Assembly: GCA_017506865.1 (NCBI GenBank)
Contig: JAFCMP010000532.1
Location: forward strand, 558,001 to 622,000
Source of the DNA: Tribonema minus
Taxonomy: Eukaryota > Sar > Xanthophyceae > Tribonematales > Tribonemataceae
Direction of reading: 5' to 3'
Length of the DNA stretch: 64,000 nucleotides
Part shown: piece after piece, positions 23,316 through 38,300 of the stretch
Position numbering within the stretch: the stretch's first letter is position 1
Layout of the letters: the number at the start of each line of letters is the position of its first letter
Notes under the pieces: model-generated
Databases searched by the model: none
Told to the model about the DNA's origin: nothing
What the model saw: only the letters and a program-made list of their open reading frames with translations
Made by a program: the position numbers and the translations under genes

Positions 23316-26300
23316 ATGTCGTCTTTATTTTTCGATTACAAATGCAGTGGGGGCAGCACTGCTGCTGCTACGGCCCTGACCTGGTGCAAGTCTGAATATT
23401 TGCTCGCGGTTGCTGCTGAGGATGGGCACATCTACTTCTACCAAGATGAGGTACGCGATCAAGTCATGTAACGTGCTGCGCAATGCGGATTAGATCCTCA
23501 TGTTGTGGGCAGCATTATGGTTGCCGATTTGTGGGGGAGGGTATGTGTTTTCGGATCTTGATCTGCGTATCTTCCCCGAATTGAGGTGGACGCACGAGAA
23601 GTGATAGTAAGATTCTTCTCATCGGCATGATGTAATATGGGCATGCAGGCTCGATGCAGGATCTTGAGCAGTGGTCTCAATGTTGACATCGAGCAGCATT
23701 GCCTTTAAGTCCTGCGCAACTGTGCTGCTCCCCGAGGCGGCTGCCCAGTGCCGTTGAGGCCGTCAAACCCAATGCAAACCACCATCATCAACGAGCCATG
23801 TGTCTGATGCCGTGCTGCCCACATGCAGGGAGTGGTGGCACCTGCTGCAACCATCGTACGTGAGACTCATGTGCCCACACTCATGGACTGGCACAAGAAG
23901 GGCAAAACGCTAGCAGTGGGATGGGCAGATGGCCAGATATCCTTGTGGAGCGTGCAAGACCAGATTCAGGACAGCAGGACAACATGCAGCTGCGCAAATG
24001 GCGCCGTTCACCGGGCTCCTGTCACTTTGCTGCTCTGGAATCCAGCGGGGACCTGCCTTGTCACAGGAGACGCTGCGGGCACTGTTTGTGTCTGGAAGTG
24101 TGACTCGCATGGAGGGACTGTGCTGCCTCTTGTCCAGTACCGCAAGAAGGGAGCCGTCACCGCTGCAGTATTTTGCGGCAGCACAAGCAGTTCGCAGGAC
24201 GATCCCGTTGCAGCAGCACTGTCGCCGCCCTTCTTCTTTGCCACAGATACGGGGACGGTATGCTATGCTGACGACCTGGGGCACTGCACCGACATACAGC
24301 AGCTGGGGTCATGCGTCGACACTCTGATGTTTTACGAGGGGGCAATGCGGCTGATTGTGGTGACGCGGTCGCTGCTGATGGTGCAGCTGCAGGTTGCTGA
24401 TGACGCGCACGTCACGCAGTTCATGAAGGTCAAGCTCAGCGTTTCAGCAGCCGCAGTTGCAGAGGTGAGTGAGTGTCATCTGAACTACTGACAAGTAAAA
24501 AATGCCATGACGACACACATCAATTTAAGGTTGCATGTCATACACACAGGCGCTACATGTGCAATGCTCTTGTCATCGATCGAACAGTATAGTCTGAACC
24601 CTGATGCTTCTTCAGTAATGATGTTGCAATTGTCCATTCCGGTTTCCGGTCACTCTGTGTTTGTGCTTGTGCTTGTACTGTGCTTGCTTATGCCAAGTGC
24701 GGTTTCCCTGTGACATGAACAAGTGCTTGCTACTACCAGTAGCTTACACACACTGTGCTACATGCACTGACTGCATGTGCAGAGAGGGGTGCGGGACGTG
24801 GCATGGGCTGGGCCTGGGCTACTGGCAGCTGCTACAGGAGAGGGACTGGTGCGGCTGTGGGACCTGGCAAATGACGAGAGTTATGTGCTCTCGCTGGCAA
24901 ACACAGGTAACACAATGTTGTGAGCTTTTTAAAGTGCAGTATGAGTAGTACTGTCCTTGTTGCAGTGAGACCACCAGTCACCGGCAATGCGGGATTGCGC
25001 TGCATTGAACAGCTAATGCATCGACTTTCTGTGCAATGGCTCGATTGGCAGCCAGTAAAGTCCAATGACCTTCTGTGGCACAGCAGAGCTCGATGTAATT
25101 GACATGTTTGCTGTGTGCGCGCAGTATAGCCGCACTCTTGCGCGTTTTGTTCCATTGCTCTAGTCGCTCAAATTAACATGCACACAAGTACCTCGCACAT
25201 ACACAGTCCAAGCTACAGGTTATTATGTGACGAGATACTGTGGCACATATGTCCAGCAGCAAGAGTGGCTCACTCTGCAAATGCTCTAGTGTACATGTAG
25301 TTGAGTACACTTGCTCACACTCAGCAGCAAGGTCCTTGCCATTTCACCCATTTCACATGTACAAATATGTCGCTGGTAATGGTGTTTGCTCAAGCAGCTC
25401 TGTTGCAGAACCTAAAGCTAGAGCTATGCTCGTGTCAGTTGTGCAATGATCGTGTTTCAGCTGGTCTGACAAGCCATTGCCTTGTCAGTGTCACCTCCTT
25501 GCAGCTGTGATCAAGTGACCGTCACAGTGTGTGCTATGCTGCCGCTTAACATATAGCAATGCATCTGCTGCACCCGTGCTGCTGCTGCAGGCTTGGACCG
25601 TGCTGATCGAGCCATCAGTATCGCTTTTGATCCCGTGAAACGCTATCTGGCTGTGGGTACAAAGGATGGACATGCAGCTATGTGGCGTTTTATTGGCGAG
25701 TACAGCACAGACATTGCTGCAGCTAATGGAAAGGAGACAACAGTTGGCGCAAGCCTATCCACATGCACAGATGACTGGGAGCCGCTGCCTACGGTACGCC
25801 CATCCTTGCTTGATGTGGCCAATGGCTTCAGACATGAAAGTCGAAGAAGTAGATGAGGTCATACGGTCACACTCATGCATTTTGAAACAGCATCGAAGAG
25901 ATAACATGTCTGCCTGACCGTGTTTTTACGTCCAGTCAAATCGATTTCAGATGCAGCATCTTTTATAGAGAGGGGTGGTTGCAGCCACAAACGACGCGGC
26001 GTCCAAGGCGCTCAAAGCACTTTCGCAGTCCTGAATTGTAGTGTGATGTGATGGTGACCAAGCGTGGCACTGGCTTGTTCACTCAGATGCCAGGTCATGA
26101 GGGTGGAAACATCTCAATTCCCTGCAATAAGGTGTTAAAGCATACATTTATCACATGTGCGTACCACAGGTACCCATGGGTGGTCCTGTGACACTAATGC
26201 GCTGGAGCTGCCCTGGCAGTTCTGCTGGCATGCTGGCAGCAGCAGCAACCGGCCAGAACAGCAACGCCGCTATGCTCAGCGAAACAGTGCTCCACTCCAG

Positions 26301-29300
26301 CATCACTGTGGTTGCTACGCGGATGGAACGCATTGCTGTCCTACAGGTAAATGGAATGTTGTGTCACTGCGTGCATGTGCGGACATGATTGCAACTGTTG
26401 CACCACATGCGGCATGGCTGATGCAACCAACGTCACAGGCATGCCTCGTCCACAACAACTCAGTAGGCTGGTGCATTCATGTATAGTTCAATAGTGTAGT
26501 ATGTCGCCCCAAAGCGATCCTGGTGTCAGTCACCTCCCTGAGTACACATGGTGATACTTTTGTTTGCATGTTCGCGGCTTTCCTCAATCACAGGCATCTA
26601 GCAGGGTGGTGGTGGTGGAGTACAAGGGACGGCAGGAAGAGAGGGAGGAGGATGTGGGGCCCAGAGTACTGCAAACGGTTACATGCGACATCAACATCAA
26701 GGTTCGCAACAGTAGCTAGAAAGCGCTTGAACTCTTGTGTGACTGCACATGATTAGCGGCCATGATGCTCAGTGACGTGCGTCGGTCTGGTTTGCAACTG
26801 ACTTGCACCAGTATCATGATCAGTAGCCATGATGAACACTGTAGCGATGTGTGCCTGTCTGTTCTGAAACCAGCATCAGCATAGCCCAGGCAGTTAGTAT
26901 CAGTAGTAGTGTCGGTTTTCGATTTGACAGATGCCATTGGTGGCAATGACATTGGCATCACATCAACATCAGCATCAGGCTGCCAACGTGCTCAAGTCAG
27001 CCAACGACCTGCCATAGCAGAGAGATGACTGCGTTTCTTTCCCGCAGGCTGCTTGCCTACACGCACAGCACTCTCTGTGCCTTGGCGCCCAGGCTGATGG
27101 GGTTGCCAGGGACTGGACTTATGCGAGGCTCTGTTTTCGTGGCACTTGAAGTAAATGAAAACTTCAGTAACTGGCATTTGTGAGCACTGGTTGGTCGGTA
27201 TAACCATCCTTGGTACAGTGTAGTAGAAGTACTGCTTACAGCTCAGTACTGCAGACATTGGTTTATACGCAGATATGTATTAAATTGATTCCCAGGGTCG
27301 CATCCTAGAAAGGGGCCCAATACAGATGTGACGGTTGCATCAAACTTCATCATGCCTCTCAACCTATAGTAAGACACTCTGCTACACTGCCCCCCTTGTG
27401 CACAATGAACAGGCAATGAGCCTCAGCGGTGACACACTGGTCATCTTGAGTGGAAAGCAAGCCCAGCTCGTGAGACTGCGTGGACCAGATCAGGCCCCAG
27501 AAAAGGGAGATCCGTTCCCCAGCATGGCTCGGGCCGTCGTCGTTGATGAGCCACGCGACCAGATGTTTCTCGCAACGGAGTCGCGGATTGACATACTGAA
27601 TCTGGCGGGCGGGTTCAAGAGCTCAATCACCTGTACTGAGGGGGAGGGCAACCCAGTCCTCGCGGACGTCAATGGGTCCTTTCTGGCCATCGCTACAGAC
27701 CGCGGTGTCATCAAGTTGTTTGACGTCAGCAAACGCGAGAAAAAGGATGGCGTGCTGCTGCCGGTGCGGCCGCTGGGCAGTGCGGGGCGGTTTGTGTGCG
27801 CGGAAAGCGGGGCCTCCCTGGGGGTCATGCGGTCGATTCGATGCAATGCTGACGGCACTCGCGTGTCTGTTCTCAGCGATCGGGTACTCGGTTCCGTACT
27901 GCAGATCTGCGAGCCTGACCCACGGCTGCACATCTACGATGCTGACAAGGTATGTGCTTGTGTGCAACTGTGGTGTCTGACTGAGTAGTCCTGCGCAGGA
28001 GTGCCATGCAACACAAGTGAGACCTTCACGCAGCACTTATGTCCTGCAATGGAGCTACATTACCGTTTATTTGGAGCTACTGACACTAGCACTGTCCGCA
28101 TCACAGCTCAACCACTTTGCTGAAACCTGGTACTGGCAGGAGAGAGGCTTTGATGTCACAATTAAGGCTGTATATTGATGTGCTGTACCATCGGGACGCA
28201 TACATACCATGTGCCACAAATATATACCGTGCTGTGGCAACTGAACAGGAACATGTGCCACATGCTGGCCCGCAGTCTGACGTGCTTTTTTCACCACCTC
28301 GACCAGCTTGAACACTGTCAGTCAGCTGCGATAAGCAGTGGACATTGTTGCACACAATTTCGCTGCCGCTCCTTGTGTCTTGACCCAGCCCACGCTCTGG
28401 TGTCGTCTGCTTTTGTGTCAGAAGCCAATATTAGCATGAAAGCTTTAACTGGTTGAGTCCGCTGTTTTTGCATGCACATCTGGCCTGTGCAGGACATGAT
28501 GGTGCACTATGATTTTGCGCCAGTGCGGCGGTATCCCACGGGGCACTGCTGGGACGCAGCAGAGCCCAAACTGTTGGCCTGTGAGACGCGCAGACTCCGC
28601 GGGCGCATGCTGACTACAACTGGCAATGGTGGACCAGCAAACGGAACATACATGAACCAGACGGGTAAGCCACTACTACATGCGACAGCCGAAACAATTT
28701 GAGGACACGCTCTCGCACAGATGCGAGTTGTTCATTGTGTTCGTGATGCACACACATCTTGACGGCTGCTCGATGGCATAGTGTTATGTGTAGGTGTTCG
28801 GTGAACAGTTGGCCCAAAGCCAGCAAGGCACCAGTGATGGTGCTGATGCACTGTCCAGTGCCTGCATATGTCGGTGCTCTGATATGTTAACTTGTCAGTA
28901 GAGGCTTGCTTGCTGAGCATCAAAGGGCGTGTGTGCAGCCTCACGATGCAAGGGCAGTAGATCATAACTTGAAAGCCACGCACATGCACCAAAATACCTG
29001 CACACTTGCTTGGTGATTTTTGATCGCAGCCACGTACATCAAGAAGCAAACAGTACATGCAGGCGCTCATTCATGGACGAATAAAGTCCCCCAGTGTCAT
29101 CTGCAAGCCTGTTTCATGCTGAAGTGCGTTTTACACTAGATGAGCCTTCATGCTGCTTGATCATACCGAGTGATAATCACATTTTGGAGCATGTCATAGC
29201 AATCAGGTCCATACTGCCACTCAGTTGAGCATTTGTGTCGCTGCCGGTCTGACGTATCACCACTTGCAGGGCCAGAGGCTAATGGAAACGCCCAAAGACT

Positions 29301-32300
29301 GTCCGTTGACCAGAAGATTGGCCAAGGGGAGGATGATGCCAAATCCGCCAATATCGAGATCACGACACTGTTTGTGTCTGCAGAGCACGGCCCCCTTATG
29401 CAGGACGGGTTTGCATTGGAAGCGCCCCTGGAGTCTCTGCTGGGTATTCAGGTAATTTACTACAAGCAGCTCCTGTTTTGTATCACATGGTTTTGGAGCA
29501 CCTTGACTGGCGTGCACACGCTCACACCAGGAAGACTTGTGCAGGCCCGAGCCATGTAATCAAAATACTCGCTGCGCAAAACCTGTCATAGGGTATCATC
29601 AGTCAATATTGCAACTGCATCAAGTAAGGCACCACGGAACCGACATTCAAGTTGGTGAGTGAATCGAGGTGGCAAAGTCACACTTACACTGTGCCTTGCC
29701 TTCTAATTTCTGTCAACCGCAGGTCCCACACCTGTACTTCACGGCTTCAGTTCCCACCAGTGGCAGTCGGTCCAGTGGCGACAATGCAAACGGACATGTA
29801 CGGCAACAACTAGTGTGCTCGCGCATCATGCGGGATTTTGCGGGATTGGACAGCTCACTTGTCTTTGATGAGAAGGTGGCCCAAGCCCTAGTGGACTTCT
29901 CATACTACCTCACGGTGAGTGCACGGTTCATGAGTGACTGACACCTATCTCAGTGGTGGTGGTGGTGTGATGGCAGCTTTGTGCAACATAGGCTGCACTT
30001 TGATAGTAGTTGTTGAGTTTGAGCGTGTAGTGCACCGCGCTTATGCAAAGCTATGCCTGTGTAGGCATGTGCCCAGGCAAGTGGTTGATGCCAGGTCACT
30101 TGGCATCAAGGAGTCCATCAGGTGCAGGCCGCTCACAGCTCGCTGAACAAAGGCATACTTAGCGTATCAACAAAGTGTTATACATGAATGCCATGCCCCC
30201 CCACACTCTGTCAAGGTGCATCAGAGTTGACATGTTTACATGTTGCAGAGTACCCTGCGGCGACAACAGGGAGAATGAGCACCTGACATGTGTACTGTGT
30301 GAACAAAACACACATTGAGGTGCCATTTGTCCTCCGCGCATTCTGTGAGTTGCCAACAGGTGGGTGATATGGACCATGCATATGCTGCCGTCAGGCTCAT
30401 CCGTAGCCCCAGTGTCTGGGAGAATATGGCTCATATGTGTGTCAAGACCAAGCGGCTGGACGTGGCAGAGGTGTGCCTGGGCAACATGGGCTATGCTCGT
30501 GGTGCTGCCGCCGTGAGACTGGCAAAGGAACACGAGCCTGAGCTGGAAGCTCGTATCGCACAGGCAAGTGCTGCCTGTCGATCACGGCCATTGCACGCCA
30601 TGCACATTTTCAGCGTGGCCTGTACATCTGACAGATATTTACCTATTTACAAAGCACATGGCAACTCCCACCAGTATCACGAAACATGCACCAGCCCTCT
30701 AGCCCCTGGCGCTGCAGCCTCCGACGCGAGACAGAGATCCGTGCAATTCAGTTGTGGACCCAGTACCGATGAGTCAACCGCTCTGTACCATGCGCCAGTG
30801 TCTGAGTTGCGTGCTGGACCTCTAATGCCTGCACATCGCTGCGATTGCACTCGCTGCATACAACATGTAGTGGTCAGGCGCATGCCGCACTGTGCGATAC
30901 ATGCAGGTAAACACATCTCGTGCAAGTGTGCACGCTTTAGCAAACTCACTCCATCATCGCTCTTTGTTGCATGATACCTTCCTTCTCCCCAAGCAACTTG
31001 CGTTCTCTCAGCAGTGGTGTTGGCCGATGTGCATGTTGATTGGCACCCACAACAGCATTTAAATGATCACTTGCTCAATTGTGCCGGACTTGTCCCAATA
31101 TGAGCATCTGCCTGCATTATGAGTTGTGGTAGCCGTAACACCTGGTATGCCCGCACCCAGTTCAGCATAATATACGCTCGCTTTAGTTTAAACAGGAATA
31201 TTCAACAGGAATAATTCAAGCTGGTGCTCCCTCATTTGAATGCATTGTGTCCTCTCACATAGAGCGCCCCTGGCTCTGTGTACCCTTAGGTGGCCATCCA
31301 ATTGGGGCTCTTGGATGATGCCGTAAGGCTATACACTGAGTGCAGCCGATACGATCTGTTGGTGGTTCTCTACAGGTGGGCCTCATGTAGTCAGATTATT
31401 GGAGAAACTTCCTTTCAAATGGCATTACAGCATATGTTCGAATCAATTACTCCCATGACATACACAAAATTGAGGCATGTGCCGATTGCTCACCTGTGAC
31501 AGTGACACAGCACATCATCATCATCACCACCAGAGGCATGAGGGAGACAATCCAGCTTGTGTGTTAGGCGTCCACTAGCATGTAATATCAAGCAGACATG
31601 CGCAATGTGGTGTGCATTCCTTTCAGGGTCACTTTCAAAGCACACCTGCTTGCGTCTTTTAACTTTGATACTGTGCTACTGTAGATGTTCTGGGCTCAGA
31701 ACAGTGACAAATTGTGAGCATCCAGTCTAAGGGATTGTGATGGTGGACCTGCTATGGCCAACTGGTGGTGCCATACAATGAGAGCCACTGGCAGCAACAG
31801 ATTTGTGACTTTACTTTCCGTCCATGGCATTGCCTGTGCCTCGCCTGGTTTCTGCATGCAGGTCTGCAGGGCTGTGGGAGAGGGCATTGGCCACTGCTGA
31901 GGCGTATGACCAAATACACCTCAGAGCCACCCACCACCTCTACGCCAAGCACTTGGAGGGACTTGGGGACACAGAGGGGGCTATCAAGCATTACGAGGAT
32001 GCGGACACACACCGCACTGAGGTGAGGTACATGGCAGGTTACAATGTGCTCATGCAGTCAGCAACTCAGGGTCAGCTGGCTGTGCTTGTGCATGCCACCA
32101 GTGCTCACCAGTCAAGCAGTTTTGTGCATGCCACCAGTGCTCACCAGTCAAGCAGTTTTGGGGTGTGGACCCCACTGCTCACCGCTCTGAGGGGACGTTC
32201 CCTGTAATCGGCCAGCAACGTGCTGAAAGTCAGTGCAGCCAGAAGTATCATAATTGTCAGCACAGTACGAACAAAACATCGGACAGCAAGAATGCGAGTG

Positions 32301-35300
32301 CACTGCTTGTACGTGGTCCACATTGTTGGAAAGTCATTGCTAGATGTGCGGCAACATTATGGTTGAAGATTGCTGCACAATACTTCAGCTGGACAATAGC
32401 CCTCACCATGCATTTGATCTATGAAGCAAATGGCTGCACTATGGTTCTGTGGCAAAGCAGGGCGTGTTTTTGAAGTACTGCCAACTGGGGTGCAGATGAG
32501 GGACGTTCTACATGCCGACAACCTGGTATGTGCCCTAGCACAAGTGTAGGGTGCATGTCTTTCATGTCTTGCCGATCAGTGTATGGGATTAGACCGTGTT
32601 AAGGGGCATTCAGCCTGTGAATCATATCTGTGCACACGCTTGGCTTACCAAAAGCATGTGGTGCACTGGTTTGCCAGGTGCCGCGCATGCTTCTAGAAAG
32701 GGGACGGCTGGGCGAGCTGGAGGCCTATATAGCTTCTCGAGGGGACCCAGAGCTCGTGAAGTGGTGGGCCAAGTATTGCGAGAGCATCGGAGATCATGCT
32801 GCTGCACGCCTGTTTTACGCTCGAGCTGCAGATCACCTATCCCTGGTAAGAGCATCACTTTCTCATGCAGCGTGACATTGACAGCCTCGTTATAACTTGC
32901 TTTATAGATTAAAACAAGGCTTTGACTTCCAATATCCAAGAGGTGCAATGTGGTGCGAGAGTAGGGCAGTAGCACTAACCCTAACCCTAAGCAGCAGGTC
33001 TTGTCCGTGCATTAGTGGCAATCAATGAGGACGTGCTACTTACGCAAGCCCAACTGCCATTCCCGTGTTTAGTGATGGCCCTTCAAAGCGTGCTCAGGAA
33101 AGGTTACTGAGAGCAACAGCTGTTCATCTTTTGTTAGCATGCCGTCACATAATGTGCTGAGGGGCAAGCCATGTGCATTGCATGGTTTCATATTGACACC
33201 GCTCTCATGATGCGTCATTCTGTGATGGCTATCATTGTGCTAACTCTGATGTGAGCAGGTGGCTGCAGCCAACACATGACTCCCTGCAACAAGAGCCTTT
33301 TTCAATGTGACTTGCCCAGGTATCATTCCACAGTAACTGCTGCGGTGACCTCTCATTATGTATACTCAGCATTCAGCCGTAACGGTGTGATAGGCGTTTT
33401 TGAGTGCTCGGCGATGAATGGTCTCCTCTAACAAAAGCCACTGGAGCCCACATTCAAACAAACTCCTCTTGTTTCCTACCACCACTGGTCTTGCATGCCG
33501 GCAGCGTCACATTTCACACACGGAGGCTCAAGGCAACAAGCCAAGAGCTTGTGGACATGTGCCCCTAGCTCACCCCAGTGCTTATCTGCTGCACGTTGCT
33601 GCTTGTCGCTGATCGCTGCTTGCGACTTTTAGGTTCGACTGGCATGCTATGCTGGCGACATGAACAAGGCTGCCGCCATAGTGAGAGACACTGGCTCGGT
33701 TGCTGCTGCTTATCATCTGGCACGACAACACGAAGGGCGTGGCGAGTGGCAGGTAATGGGTGTATGTATGTATGCCTTTAATGATTGACAGATGTTCGTC
33801 CAGCGGTTTGATGTGAAACAATGACTGCAGCGGGCACAGTTGTGGGCTTACAAAGTTATTATTGTCCACCGCACCTGTATTGTTCATTCCTTTGTTTGTA
33901 CAGTGCCAAACGAGCTTCGTGCCAGTGCCAGAAAAAGCTCATGCCCCAACCAGCAACATTGTATACTTCTTCATCCAGGTCTTCTTGCCACAACCGTCAA
34001 TAGTGTACAATTTCCTCAGCCTCTACACTTACTTAGCACGTGTGGCCGTTACAGCAACTCCAAAATGCAAGGTTCGAGCATCAAACGAGCCAAACTCATG
34101 ATCAAACGAGCCAAACTCATGCTGACTTGTCATTGTTTGCATGTGCTTTGACAGGAGGCGGTGGCACTGTATGCACGCTCCCGGTGCTACAACCATGCAA
34201 TGCGGCTGGCAAAGTCACACGGCATGGATGCAGAGTTGATGAGCTTTGCCATGCAAAGCAGACCCAGTCTCATGGTGGACGCAGCACAATACTTTGAGGT
34301 ATGTGTGAAGTAACGATTCCGAAAGCACTGCCAAATACCAGTGGTGAGATGCTCCGCTTCCGCCAACATATTTACAACCCGGCAGCGACACATTTATCCC
34401 GGCTCGGCCACTACTGTACAGCCTTGGCCTTCGCGATCCATCTGCATCTATACAAGCTTGAATGTCTCAACATGTAGTGTTATGTAGCGTGACAGCATTG
34501 CACCAACTATATTAGCACCTCTGGCACGCGACTACTGGGCTTTGACATATGCAAGTACATTATACTTCAATTAGAGAAACTGCTACTTCGAAGTAGAATA
34601 GTTGATTCCAGTGCCCTTCGCAAAGCAGAGCTTACTACGCACAGCGTGCATTCAGCAGGACATTGTGGAGGCAGCAGCCTGCAGTGAGATATCAGGCAGA
34701 GACTTCAAAACTGCAGAGAGCAACAGTGGTGACTTTCCATGAATGCTGTTATGCTTCAAATACTGCATGCAAAGGAAATGCTATAGCTTCATTGATGCAA
34801 CAAATGTGTACTTCGAAGTATCTGCTCGCTCACTAACCAGACAATGGCTACTGTTTGCTCACCGACAAGACATGAAATGGCACCTGTGTGTGCACCTGAC
34901 TGCTGTACACAGGACAAGGGAGAGCTAGACAAGGCTGTGCAGTTGTATCACAAAGGCGGTGATGTTGCACATGCACTGGAAATATGCTTCAAGGCCGGTG
35001 CGGATGGGCAAACTGGGATGTTTGAACTGTTGAGGGCCATCACAGAGGAGCTGGGGCAAGCGTCAGGCAGCACAAACCCGCAGGTCAGCAGACAAAAACC
35101 TCACTTGCTTACATGCATATGCGTTGATGACTCCACGGAGCCAAACACACAGGCATGAAGAACTGTTTCCGGCCAACATGTTTGCAGCGTCCTGTAGCAC
35201 TTCGCCAGCATGTTGCAGGCTTTTTTGCGTGCGCACTCTCAGAACATGAAGCTGTGATGTTCATAAATGGCTTGCTGTTGCCATGCATCATCGCTGCTGT

Positions 35301-38300
35301 GAAGCATTATAGTGGGTGACTTGCTGCACGGGCATCCTTGACTGAGAGCCACATCAGCTTTCACAGGAGGTAAGGGCGGTCATTATCCTACCTGACTTTA
35401 GGCTTGCGCTATCACATTTTTTTGGCAGCGTCGTTGGTGTTGCTGATTTGAGGCGTGGGCGATGGTGCTGATGGTGCGTTCATCATGACCTTGTATGTTT
35501 GGGTGAATGATGCATGCTGATACTGGGAATTTGATTCACCAACAAGCCTGTAAACCATAGAGCTGCGCTCCGCGTGATGCTGTGCAGGTGCTGGTGCAGT
35601 GTGCTCAATTCTTCCTCGAGCATGGCCAGGCCGAGAAAGCAGTGAGCCTGTACATCAGCAGCAAGCAATATCGACAAGCACTCGACCTTTGCGCGACGGC
35701 CAAAGTGAAGATCACGGAAGAAATGGCGGAGAGCATTACACCATCCAAAGACGCGGTGGACAGGACACAGCTGCTACAGGAACTGGCTCAATGCTGCAAG
35801 CGGCAGGGATCTTACCACTTGGCATGCAAGAAGTACACACAAGCAGGCGAACGGCTCAAGGTGCGATTCTGAAGATGTTAAGCGCTGGTGCGTAGGAACT
35901 TAACTCACCTTTGACCAGTAAGTGCCTGAGTCTTCAACAAACAGCTTGTACACATCGAATGTCATTGTCGTAAGGCTGTGAATAATGCATACGCACACAC
36001 TCCGTCAACGCTTAGTGACAACATTCAAGTATAGTACTTTGATGAGAGGCTGTCACAACAGCCTTCAGCTTCTAGTTGCCGTGAAAAGTCAGCGTAGTTG
36101 ACGGTTGTATGCCAACGTTATGCACGGGAAGAGTAAATGGCACTTCATGTGGCGTTTGCTGCATCTGCCCAACTGTATTGTGTATGCTTGCCGCGCTCAG
36201 GTTCTTTATGTGTGAGTTTAGGTCCTCAAGTGGTCTTTCGTTCAGTGATGGTTGGAGTCATGCCTAATCCTACTGGTTGCCTAGGTATGGGGCTACAATT
36301 GCAACGACAAAGGTACTCCATCAACATGAGTCGTATACAGCCGGGAAAAGCGCCTATCGCGCGCTTGACCAGATGCGCTGATCAACCGAACTAGCCACAT
36401 CTTCTTTGTGCAAATCATATAGAAGTATGTTCAAGACAAAACGCATTCCATGGTGGCCGGCCGTTCTCAACTCGTTTGCGTGCTCGATGATCGCTGCATC
36501 ATTCAATCATTGCTACGCGAGCTGGTGTTCGCTGAAGGCTATCGTCACACTTGATTGCGTTCAAAGCTGTTTATGCACATGCCATATCCTCGTCGTGCGA
36601 AATGCTGTCAGTAATCTGTGTTTTTTTGTGTGGCATTATTGAGTGAAAGCAGTATAAGTTGGCAACATGCTAATATTCTGCGTGAAGAGGTGTTGCTGAG
36701 GGAGCAGATGCACACTGACAGTCATGGCGCAGCGTCTGCTGCACACATCACTTGTGAGCATGGTCCGTGACAGAACTCATCGCAAGCTATCTGCTGGTTC
36801 CCTTACCCTATATCGCCTGTGTACATTTACGATGCTCGAATTGTCTACAGGCCATGAAGTGTCTGCTGAAGACGGGTGACACCAAGTCTATCATCTACTA
36901 TGCCAGCGTGGGTCGTTCGCGGGATATGTACGTGCTGGCTGCCAACTACCTGCAAAACCTGGACTGGCACAGCGATGCTGAGGTCATGCGCTCCATCGTC
37001 AGCTTCTACACCAAAGCTAAGGCCATGGAGCAGCTCAGCGGCTTTTACGAGGCGTGTGCTCAGGTACTCTCACCAGTGACGCTTCGATCTGATTCAGTGC
37101 CTGCCGCCCCGCATAGTTGCTGCTGCACTTGATATCTTGGAATAGAGTACATAGCATGCAATGCGGCACATCAGCAGTACGCTTCTATGGATCTAGCATC
37201 CGGGATTAATACTTGCAGGGCAAGAATATGACATGCTTTGCAAATTCAATATACACAAGTGCAAAGACCTGTGGGGGATCACCTGTATACATAAATTATT
37301 GACATGATTTGAGGTACATTAAGAGCGAACTGTTCGGCATCATCTATGCTGCTGGCAGCATTGAATTGTACACACACATCATGATAGCTATATGGTTCGC
37401 TCGCCTTGTACAGCTACAAGCCACAATGTTTTGCTCATGTTGTGTCTGGTGAATCAAAGCTTCTGAGCTAATGCAATGTGACCATGAGGCTTGACCACAG
37501 GTGGAGATCGACGAGTACCGCAACTATGAAAAGGCATTAGGTGCACTGCATGAGGCCCAACAGTGCCTGTCCAAGGCCAACACGCCGTCTAGCGCCAGCG
37601 CCCTCTCAGGTGAGCACAACTGGAGCAAAATGTTCATTGAACGCAACGTACGTGCAGTCTTCTACGTCAAAGTATAAAATTTGATGTCGATGTATTGTGG
37701 TCATCCTGTTGCTGCCTTGTGGTACTTGCACTTGCAATGAAAGGGCCTGCTTGGTTTCATCTAATCACGAAGAGTCAGCTTCCTTGGTGTTTGGGGCACG
37801 CCTGTTTCACCTCTGCAGGTGTACTTTCCCTGTTCACCTATGCCTATTGCTAGGGTTGTTGGAATCGTAAATTTTTGAAAATTCAAGTCGTAAATCGTAA
37901 TCGTAACGTAACGTACCGTAATCGTAAGCCGTAAAAATGCTGCTAATCGTATATCGTAATCGTAACATAAGTATGCCGTAATCGTAAATAGTAAAAGCCG
38001 TAAATGTCGTAAATGAGCTCAACACTGAGGGGTTTTGTAATATGGGCACACCCCAACCTCAAACCAGATATGCCCCACACATCATGATCAATGCAACATG
38101 GTGGAGGACAATTATTATGTCTATTGCTTCAGAGCAGTACAGAGAGACCTCCGTGAACATGTGCTGGCGAAGCCCTGAGCTCAATCTGGGCCTGTCATGC
38201 GGTCGTTTGGGGTACCCCAGCATCGTTCTTGCAGGAGTGACAGTAAAAAGTGTTGGCCGTAGTGGTTGCATCTAGCAGCCGCCTTCCTTTTGCAAGCTCG

